From Candidatus Thiosymbion ectosymbiont of Catanema sp. Cochon2018 (GTDB lineage: Bacteria > Pseudomonadota > Gammaproteobacteria > Chromatiales > Chromatiaceae): DNA of 64,000 nucleotides. A program made the position numbers and the translations under genes. Shown piece after piece: positions 19,476 through 25,373 of the stretch; the stretch's first letter is position 1, and each line of letters opens with the position of its first letter. The DNA is taken from positions 614,888 through 678,887 of the forward strand of contig WYCW01000001.1 of the NCBI GenBank assembly GCA_011392765.1. The letters run 5' to 3'. Below the pieces are notes generated by a model. The model had not been told where the DNA came from, made no database searches, and saw nothing but the letters and a program-made list of their open reading frames with translations.

Positions 19476-20618
19476 ATGCGAAACACCATAAAAAAGATCA
19501 TTAAACCTATATTCCACTGGGTTTTGTGTCTCTCCTTAACAGGAGTGGGATATTCAAACAGTAAGCTGGCTAATGGCCAGCCCCTGACCGGACACAAGGG
19601 GAGGGTTTACGGCCTGGCCTTCGATCCCACTGGGCGGCTGCTCGCCTCCGCCGGGCAGGATGGCACCGTACGCCTGTGGAACCCGGCCACTGGCCAGCTT
19701 ATCGGCAAGCCCCTTACCGGACACGATGGGACGGTTTGGATCCTGGCCTTTGATCCCGCCGGGCGCTTGCTCGCCTCTGCCGGGAAGGACGGTACCGTGC
19801 GCCTGTGGGACCCAGGCTCTGGCCGGCCCATTGGTGAGCCTCTGACCGGACACAAGGGTAATGTTTACGGCCTGGCCTTTGATCCTGCAGGGGATCTGCT
19901 TGCCTCCGCCGGGCAGGACGGCACCGTGCGCCTGTGGGACTCAGGCTCTGGCCGGCCCATCGGTGAGCCTCTGACCGGACACAAGGGGATGGTTTGGCAC
20001 TTGGCCTTTGATCCTGCAGGGGATCTGCTTGCCTCCGCCGGGCAGGATGGCACCGTGCGCCTGTGGGACCCAGGCTCCGGCCGGCCCATCGGTGAACCTC
20101 TGACCGGACACAAGGGGTGGATTTATAGGCTGTCCTTTCATCCTACCGGGCGTCTGCTCGCCTCCGCTGAGAAGAGATCCGGCACGATCCGCCTGTGGGA
20201 CAAGACCACTGGCCAGCCCATCGGTGAACCCCTGATCGGTCATGAGGGGACTGTCTGGGACCTGGCCTTCGATCCTGCAGGGCATCTGCTCGCCTCCGCG
20301 GGGAAGGGCGGCGCGATCCACCTGTGGGACCCAAGCACCGGCAAGCCTATCGGTGAGCCTCTGACCGGCCACCTGGGAATGGTTTGGGATTTGGCCTTCG
20401 ATCCCAGTGGGCGTCTGCTCGCCTCCGCCGGGAAGGACGGCACGGTCCGCCTGTGGGACACAAGCACTGGCCAGCCCATCGGCGAGCCCCTGACCGGACA
20501 CAAGGGGTGGATTTACAACCTGGCTATCAATCCCGCCGGGCGTCTGCTCGCCTCCGCCGGGCAGGACGGCACCGTGCGCCTGTGGCACTTACCACAGATT
20601 CCGCTGCCCAGCGATTGA
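19476..20618 (+). CDS. Exported WD40-repeat (beta-propeller) protein
   Basis: The start at 19476 is chosen because the next residues form a basic-hydrophobic signal sequence (MRNTIKKIIKPIFHWVLCLS). Eight WD40 units of about 43 residues follow, each with GHxG..V, LAFDPxGxLLASAGxDGTVRLW and an xTGxPIGEPLT linker. The eight blades would close one propeller. Repeats are more than 80% alike in both protein and DNA, so they amplified recently. No catalytic domain is fused. The likely role is protein binding outside the cytoplasm; partners are unknown. Confidence 0.8.
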   Translation: MRNTIKKIIKPIFHWVLCLSLTGVGYSNSKLANGQPLTGHKGRVYGLAFDPTGRLLASAGQDGTVRLWNPATGQLIGKPLTGHDGTVWILAFDPAGRLLASAGKDGTVRLWDPGSGRPIGEPLTGHKGNVYGLAFDPAGDLLASAGQDGTVRLWDSGSGRPIGEPLTGHKGMVWHLAFDPAGDLLASAGQDGTVRLWDPGSGRPIGEPLTGHKGWIYRLSFHPTGRLLASAEKRSGTIRLWDKTTGQPIGEPLIGHEGTVWDLAFDPAGHLLASAGKGGAIHLWDPSTGKPIGEPLTGHLGMVWDLAFDPSGRLLASAGKDGTVRLWDTSTGQPIGEPLTGHKGWIYNLAINPAGRLLASAGQDGTVRLWHLPQIPLPSD

Positions 20619-20961
20619 GTTCGGCATCTGGGTTACCGTTATCCTCTGCTCAAGGCAGTCGTTACATTGCTCCTTACTTAGGGGACGTTCTCAATTAATA
20701 AATCATCTAAGTGTTGTAGGCTGGGTGGCAAGGAACGAAATCCAGCTTTTCCGATCCGCAATACCGTGTGCTGGGTTTGGCCGTCCCTGGCCGTAACCCA
20801 GCCTACGGGCTTGATTTTTATGATGATTTGGCTCAATTGAGAACGCCCCCCAATGATATGGGTAATCCTCCTGACAAAGAAGGGCGTCGGCTTGGGCACG
20901 GGCCATCCATCGATGCGGTTCGCGGTCGGGATTGGTGTAATCCTGCTACGGCATACCGCGC
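20619..20961. other. Intergenic region made of repeats
   Basis: Holds a diverged family C-like palindrome (GTAGGCTGGGTGGCAAGG at about 20717 and CCAGCCTACGG at about 20800) and an inverted copy of the GTAGGATGCGGTGAGCG repeat (20889-20982). No gene seen. Confidence 0.5.
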
Positions 20962-22293
20962 TCACCGCATCCTACGAGCTTTGCTCGACCTCCCTTCCTG
21001 ACGGATCTTGGCGAAATAACCCGATTTCATCGCCGCCTCGAACGCCTGATTGGAGGAATATTCAAAACCGAACACCGGACGCCACAGGCGCGGGTTCTCC
21101 ATGCACAGATAAAAAAACACCCGATCATGCCAGGCGGCCAGACTGTGATAAGCGTGGGAGAACAACCGGAGCTTGATCTCGTCGGGATAGGACAGCTTGC
21201 CGTCGCTCCCGGTCAGGGGCATCTGCAAAATCCGGGTCTTGAAGCCGCCGGTGCGGATCCGGCGGATGACGGATTTGGTGAAGGTGAGGGTGCCGAACGA
21301 GACCAGCGCCACCTCGGATGGATCGAACCCCTGCTCGACTCGGGACAAGAGCTCCGAGTAATCCGCCATCCAATCGGCGTAATGGATCATGGGGTGGAAA
21401 TGGAAGCCGACGAAGATCCCTCGGTCGGCCACCCGCCGGGCGGCGTTCAGGCGTTCATCGAGGCGGGCGGTCCGCGGCTCCTCGTGCTCGATGATGCACT
21501 GCGGATTGAGGGACCAGGTGCAGATGAGATTCGGGGGAATCGGGTTCCGCAACAGATAGGCGATATGTTTGGATTTGGTCTTGAGCTCCAGGATGACATT
21601 CGGGTGGCGGCGGGCAAACGCCGTCAGGGCATCGAGCACCCCGAAGCGATTGCCCCACATCAGCGAATCGGACGACTGTCCGGTTCCGATGTGGTAGGTC
21701 CGCCCGGGGTCGAGCCGCAAAGCCTCCAGCCGCTCGGCGAACCGGCGGTCGAAGTGGATCTCGTTGTCATGATAAAAGGACCGGACACTGCAATAGCTAC
21801 AGCCGAAGCCGCAATTTTCCACCGCATCCAGCGTCAACAGATTGCAGCAACGGGTCCGCTCCGAGGCCACGGGACAGCGGCCTAATCCGAGGTGCCCGCG
21901 CACCCGATCGCGCACCCGGACCCGGTATCCACCCGACCTGGGGGTTGCGACGGGCGTACCGTATTGCCTCGGAGTCATACGCAGGCGTTCCCGGTGCCGG
22001 CGTAAAACACCGACGACCAATGCGCGTCGCTCCTTCGGCGGCAGATCCGCTGCGGGCGCCGCGGGCCAGACCGCTGGGAGCGGAGACTCGTCCCACATAT
22101 TCAGATCGACGCCGATTTCGCTGATCTGGCGCAGCTCCTGTTGCGAAAAACGGTAATCCAGGGCCTGTCGGCGTAGAAAATCGCGTTCCTCGGCCGGCAG
22201 GCAACCGAACAGCGTCCGCTCGGCGATACGGGGGAATTTCTGTTCGTAGCTCTCGTGGTTCTCCCTCATCCTGATCTCGAAGGTGTTGGACAT
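20962..22293 (-). CDS. SPL-family radical SAM protein (spore photoproduct lyase-like)
   Basis: 443 residues. The radical SAM cluster motif is CGFGCSYCS (C-x3-C-x2-C, about residue 160), inside the family context LLTLDAVENCGFGCSYC. Downstream segments (GTGQSSDSL, LELKTKSKHI, FHPMIHYADW and VSFGTLTF) are typical of the SPL-like family found in non-sporulating bacteria. Spore photoproduct lyase repairs thymine dimers; the substrate of this branch is not established. It is transcribed alone, with the group II intron fragment immediately upstream. Confidence 0.8.
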   Translation of the reverse strand: MSNTFEIRMRENHESYEQKFPRIAERTLFGCLPAEERDFLRRQALDYRFSQQELRQISEIGVDLNMWDESPLPAVWPAAPAADLPPKERRALVVGVLRRHRERLRMTPRQYGTPVATPRSGGYRVRVRDRVRGHLGLGRCPVASERTRCCNLLTLDAVENCGFGCSYCSVRSFYHDNEIHFDRRFAERLEALRLDPGRTYHIGTGQSSDSLMWGNRFGVLDALTAFARRHPNVILELKTKSKHIAYLLRNPIPPNLICTWSLNPQCIIEHEEPRTARLDERLNAARRVADRGIFVGFHFHPMIHYADWMADYSELLSRVEQGFDPSEVALVSFGTLTFTKSVIRRIRTGGFKTRILQMPLTGSDGKLSYPDEIKLRLFSHAYHSLAAWHDRVFFYLCMENPRLWRPVFGFEYSSNQAFEAAMKSGYFAKIRQEGRSSKARRMR

Positions 22294-22312
22294 GTTTTAT
22301 CCGCAGATTCCG

Positions 22313-22450
22313 GTGCGCCGTGGAAAGGCGCGCCCTCTCGGTGGGTGAAATTCCCACCCGGCAACGGTCGCTCCAGCCGGTAGCAATCGGAGCGGTCGTG
22401 GAGGTAACGAAAGGGCCGAAACCAAGCCATCCGAACCCATGGACTGGCAG
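22313..22450 (+). other. Group II intron 5' fragment (domain I-like RNA)
   Basis: The strand starts GTGCGCCGTGGAAAGGCGC and continues with GGTGGGTGAAATTCCCACC, GCAACGGTC, CCGGTAGCAA and GGAGGTAACGAAAGGG. These short signatures and their order are those of bacterial group II intron domain I. No reverse transcriptase frame and no domain V hairpin follow, so it is a truncated relic. Recognition is by pattern only; a covariance-model search would settle it. Confidence 0.4.
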
Positions 22451-22609
22451 CGATTGCTTGCCGAACCGACCGAGTGATCTGTTACCCCGACTCTATCCTT
22501 ATGAGCCTGCCCACCTGCTGCTGCGCCACGAGCTGGATGAATGGACAACGGCCACTCCGTGACGGTTTGGCCAAGGCACCGGATGCGACATGGCCATGCA
22601 ACCCCAAAT

Positions 22610-23300
22610 CAATGTACAACATCGGCCCAGGTCAATGCCGTCCCGGCTTTCGCCACGAGCTCGCCGGCACCCTCGCCCTGTTCGCGGTCCTGCAACGACA
22701 TCGGTCCGACCATCCGGCCCTGCTCGGTCCCTGGCGTGAGCTACTTACCGAAGCTGGATTCATATCCTCTCCTCCGCCGGAAACCCAGCCCCCCGCGGCG
22801 CAGGCCCCGAATATTCCGGAAGCTGAAATCCTTGATCTGGATGCCGAGCGGTTCGATCTGCTCGCCTATCTGGTCTGCGCCCACCACGGCAAATTGAGGC
22901 TTATCTAGCACGCTTGTCCAGCCGACTAACAAGTTATCTCCCCTCATCTGGCAGGAATCGGGATGGAGGAGCGGGGAAACAGCCTGCGTATCCGTGGCGT
23001 CTGCGACGGCGACGAGCTACCGCCTTTTCTACTCGCCGCCGCTGACGGGACGCGCCACGGGCTCCTCGCCACCTGTCTCGACCTTGCTCCCGCCGCGGCC
23101 GGACTCAACCCGCGCACAGGCCGGGGTTGGACCGAGCGGGTCTTAGGCTTGTTGCAACAATACGGACCCTTCACACTCGCTTGGCTGGAAGCTCTTCTGC
23201 GCGCCGCCGATCAGCGCGCTTCGCGCCTGAACTCTGCCGATCCCTTGCTGGAGGACCCCGATGGCAACCACGAACTGGAAACAAGTGACCGCACGCTGGC
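22610..23300 (+). pseudogene. cas3: 3' remnant of a third type I-G cas3 (HD domain)
   Basis: Two frames match the C-terminal HD part of the Cas3 at 25374-27890. Around 22648 FRHELAGTLALF parallels FRHELASMLAWL there, and LLAYLVCAHHGKLR parallels LIAYLIAAHHGKVR. After a stop at 22906-22908 the next frame resumes with GDELPPF, GWTERVLGLLQQYGPFTLAWLEALLRAADQRASR, parallel to [34 protein letters not shown]. The helicase half is missing. An earlier I-G locus therefore stood here and was removed or replaced. Confidence 0.7.
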
Positions 23301-23494
23301 AACGGCTGACCCCGGAAGAACAACTGCGCATCCGGCTGTCCCGGATACCCCGCAAAGTGGCCCGCAGCATGGCCTTCGAGGGGGAGCCGGTGGATGAGAG
23401 GATGTTGGAAGCCGAAGCGGAAAGGTACTTGCCATGGATACGTCCCTCACCGATTGCAACGGCTGAACCACCCACGTGTTGTCGGCCACGCTGA
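23261..23494 (+). CDS. Small hypothetical protein overlapping the cas3 remnant
   Basis: 77 codons beginning MATTNWKQVTARWQRLTPEEQ, with RIRLSRIPRKVARSMAFEGEPVD following. The start overlaps the last cas3-like codons, as expected of a coupled downstream gene in the lost cas operon. A 48-bp piece of its coding sequence is repeated at 24347-24394 beyond the vapBC module. The function is unknown. The last 20 residues look unrelated to the rest and may be read-through into foreign sequence. Confidence 0.45.
   Translation: MATTNWKQVTARWQRLTPEEQLRIRLSRIPRKVARSMAFEGEPVDERMLEAEAERYLPWIRPSPIATAEPPTCCRPR
23338..23385. repeat. 48-bp direct repeat, left copy (flanks vapBC)
   Basis: 44 of 48 bases agree with 24347-24394 (GATACCCCGCAAAGTGGCCC core). 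Both copies are on the same strand and the vapBC-like pair sits between them. Confidence 0.8.
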
Positions 23495-23539
23495 TGTATA
23501 CTCCGCCTTATGATGCCATCTTAAGGTGCAGGAGACGTC

Positions 23540-23788
23540 ATGACCACAAAACCGACCCTACACATTGATGAGTACCTGATCGAGCAGGCAAAAACATACG
23601 GCCAGGCTCACGAGGATTCCGTATCCGAGCCCGTCGCCGACTACTTCGTCATACCTGACGCCGGCACAGATGACTACAGACAAAAGAGACCCACTCCAGT
23701 GGTCGACTCTCTGCATGGTTTGCTGAAGGACAAGGGCCTCGATGAGGAGAGCTACAAAAGACACCTCGCTGACAAATACGGTTTATGA
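23540..23788 (+). CDS. Antitoxin of a VapBC-like module
   Basis: 82 residues, preceded by GCAGGAG. The N-terminus (TLHIDEYLIEQAKTYGQAHEDSVSEPVADYF) is a ribbon-helix-helix-like segment of the DUF6364 type, which pairs with PIN toxins. The acidic C-terminal half would wrap the toxin. Its TGA overlaps an ATG of the next gene by 4 bp (ATGA), so the two are translationally coupled. Antitoxins of this kind normally repress their own promoter. Confidence 0.65.
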   Translation: MTTKPTLHIDEYLIEQAKTYGQAHEDSVSEPVADYFVIPDAGTDDYRQKRPTPVVDSLHGLLKDKGLDEESYKRHLADKYGL

Positions 23789-24243
23789 GCCGGCGCAATC
23801 GATCATCGATAGAATCCTCGAGGATGCGGGTAATTTTCGATCTCAACGTTCTCTTGGATGTCCTGCTCAATCGCGCACCTCACGCGACCGATTCCGCTGC
23901 CGCACTACGACTCGCCGAGACCCACATCGTTGAAGGATACCTTTGTGCCGCAGGGGTAGACACGCTCGACTATCTGCTCATCCGCGGCCTGGATCGGAAG
24001 CAAGCCCGCTTCCATCTCGGCAACGTCCGGAAAACCCTGCACATCGCCGCAGTAACCGAGGCCGTTATCGACGCGGCCCTGGCCCTGAATTGGCCGGATC
24101 TCGAAGACGCAATCGTTCACGAAAGTGCCCGCCTATGCGGAGTCGACGCCATCGTCACGCGTAATCCTGTAGATTTTTCAACGGCCTCTTTGCCGATTTT
24201 CGGGCCGAAACAACTGACCGCCATCGCAACTCGCCGCGGATAA
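23785..24243 (+). CDS. PIN-domain toxin (VapC-like)
   Basis: A predicted ribonuclease toxin with a PIN domain. The acidic residues are in IFDLNVLLDVLLNR (D at about residue 19 from the first ATG), VDTLDYLL, and the C-terminal LEDAIVHESA...DAIVTRN. This spacing is typical for VapC. The first ATG overlaps the antitoxin stop, but ATG 23824, directly before RVIFDLNV, fits family starts better. The module is flanked by 48-bp direct repeats, suggesting insertion into the older cas locus. Confidence 0.75.
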   Translation: MSRRNRSSIESSRMRVIFDLNVLLDVLLNRAPHATDSAAALRLAETHIVEGYLCAAGVDTLDYLLIRGLDRKQARFHLGNVRKTLHIAAVTEAVIDAALALNWPDLEDAIVHESARLCGVDAIVTRNPVDFSTASLPIFGPKQLTAIATRRG

Positions 24244-24346
24244 AAGGGACCCGTAGATCGGGTTAGGTGCGCCGTGCGATGTGGGCGTGGACAGCCGAGG
24301 CGGAACGCGCTGTAACCCGACATTCAAAGCCGGTCTGCGGCAGTTT

Positions 24347-24394
24347 GTCCCAGATACCCCGCAAAGTGGCCCGCAACATGGTCTTCGAAGGGGA
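24347..24394. repeat. 48-bp direct repeat, right copy
   Basis: A second copy of the fragment of the small hypothetical gene at 23338-23385, with four substitutions. Nothing else of that gene is present here. Confidence 0.8.
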
Positions 24395-24413
24395 CTCGGG
24401 CTCAGGCGCCGCA

Positions 24414-24719
24414 TCACGCCACTTGCTTCGGTGCAATGGGCTTTAATCCTTTGCGCACTACCGCGCGGGCGAGTGGCTCCGGTGTCGGATCGGGGATATC
24501 GGATTTATCGATGTCCTCGTCGGAGAGATTGTGGAGATATTCCCAGTCAGCCCCCGAGGACAGCGAACCAGCGTTCGACGGTTGCTGTGCAGGCTTTGCG
24601 GGCAGGATGATTCGAATCTCTTCGCCAGTCTTCTTGGGATATTTCAGAACGACGATGAGGAGTACCAGAAGTACCAAGATGAGCACAAACACGACCAGAT
24701 GGTGAAAGTCGAGTTTCAT
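24414..24719 (-). CDS. Single-pass membrane protein, divergent from the crRNA-like unit
   Basis: 101 residues. The N-terminus MKLDFHHLVVFVLILVLLVL continues into one long hydrophobic helix (about 8-26). A basic KYPKKTGE stop-transfer follows, then a Pro/Ser/Asp-rich tail. No family is recognised. It is transcribed away from the promoter at 24779-24807. A weak minus-strand -10-like box (TAAAAT, 24748-24753) lies within a few bases of the predicted Cascade target at 24756-24794, so binding there could silence this gene as well. A small membrane protein in this position is a possible toxin, but that is only inference. Confidence 0.6.
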   Translation of the reverse strand: MKLDFHHLVVFVLILVLLVLLIVVLKYPKKTGEEIRIILPAKPAQQPSNAGSLSSGADWEYLHNLSDEDIDKSDIPDPTPEPLARAVVRKGLKPIAPKQVA

Positions 24720-24755
24720 GAGATGTTCCCAAAAAGGCGAAAGATCAATTTTAAT

Positions 24756-24794
24756 TTAAGTGGAGTTTTCTTGTTATCTTGACATCTAAGACAA
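24756..24794 (+). promoter_or_regulatory. Partial protospacer for the local crRNA-like spacer (TTA + 36 bp)
   Basis: From 24759 the plus strand agrees with the 36-nt spacer at 24887-24922 in 14 of the first 20 positions. Positions 1-5, 7-9, 11, 13, 15-17 and 20 match; 6, 10, 12, 14, 18 and 19 do not. The three bases before it are TTA, which fits the 5'-TTN motif reported for Geobacter sulfurreducens type I-G. Type I Cascade flips out every sixth base, so the mismatches at 6, 12 and 18 should cost little. The region covers the -35 box at 24779-24784. Confidence 0.65.
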
Positions 24795-24807
24795 TAAATG
24801 CCATTAT
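24779..24807 (+). promoter_or_regulatory. Sigma70-type promoter upstream of the crRNA-like unit
   Basis: Perfect -35 TTGACA (24779-24784), a 17-bp spacer and -10 CATTAT (24802-24807). Transcription would begin near 24814 and run through the degenerate repeats (24851-24958) towards the small peptide gene and cas3. The -35 box lies inside the predicted Cascade-binding site. Confidence 0.7.
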
Positions 24808-24850
24808 GGTACCAACCGCTGAGCAAAATCAAGTCCCAGAGCTAGGGATC

Positions 24851-24958
24851 GCTTCCTGCCATAAATATGACAGGCCTCCTTGAAGCAGTGGTGTTCTATG
24901 GTTCGCCGGAATTTCCGACGAGATTTTCCGCGGCGTCAAGCCGCGGCCTCATTAAAAA
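24851..24958 (+). CRISPR. crRNA-like unit: degenerate repeat, 36-nt spacer, degenerate repeat
   Basis: Compared with the 36-bp repeats of the array at 63245. Repeat 1 (24851-24886) keeps the 3' part, GGCCTCCTTGAAGC against GGCCTCATTGAAGC, that would form the crRNA 5' handle. Its stem is replaced by a different pairable one (CCTG/CAGG with CAT/ATG). Repeat 2 (24923-24958) keeps the exact stem TTCCGCGGC-N5-GCCGCGGCC and the downstream TCATT, while its loop and its GAAGC handle are changed (26 of 36 identical). The spacer (24887-24922) is 36 nt, a length common in the array. Handle in repeat 1 and stem in repeat 2 is the pattern of CreA/CreR-type crRNA-like RNAs. Direction agrees with the promoter at 24779. 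Confidence 0.8.
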
Positions 24959-25120
24959 CTGTCTGCAACACCGCGCACTGCCATGGCCCAGCTCACCATC
25001 ACCCATAGGGTTCACAGATCGTAAGCACCCTATGTGTCGTGGGGGTAGGGGCCTGAAAGGAGCCCTATGGAACCAACAGTTCTACGGGGCATTTATTCGA
25101 AACCATAGGAGGAAAAACCG

Positions 25121-25201
25121 ATGTTTCCTTCGCAGTGTTTGCGGCTGATTGCCGCGATCCTGACGCTCATCGCGACCATTCTGGAAATGAAAATCCGTTA
25201 A
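25121..25201 (+). CDS. 26-residue hydrophobic peptide
   Basis: ATG 25121 lies 6 bases after a near-consensus AGGAGGAAA ribosome-binding site. The peptide starts MFPSQCLRL, has a run of Ile/Leu/Ala/Thr (IAAILTLIATIL, about residues 10-21) and ends EMKIR. It has the size and make-up of type I toxin peptides or small membrane proteins. A perfect 14-bp hairpin follows at 25211-25246. Its place between the crRNA-like unit and cas3 makes it a candidate for the toxin in a CRISPR-guarded addiction unit. There is no experimental or homology support. Confidence 0.5.
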   Translation: MFPSQCLRLIAAILTLIATILEMKIR

Positions 25202-25210
25202 CCCAAGTGT

Positions 25211-25246
25211 GGATATGTGGGCAATGGTTCTGTTGCCCACATATCC
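25211..25246. terminator. Perfect 14-bp hairpin after the small peptide gene
   Basis: Arms GGATATGTGGGCAA (25211-25224) and TTGCCCACATATCC (25233-25246) with an 8-base loop. It begins 10 bases after the peptide stop. No U-run follows, so it may be an RNA stabiliser or a protein site rather than an efficient terminator. Confidence 0.5.
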
Positions 25247-25373
25247 ATAGCCCTCCAATTCTCTGATGACAAGAATCAAACCGCACCTAGCGTCAGTCAC
25301 CTACAGTCTGTGTAAATTGGGGTGAGGAACGAACCCCAACATCCTGAGAAAATACAATAAAAGGAGAGCACCA

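Noticed and set aside
24867-25148. A 93-codon frame running through both degenerate repeats
   Set aside because: It crosses the repeat-spacer-repeat structure, has no ribosome-binding site and no coding character; it is most likely open by chance.
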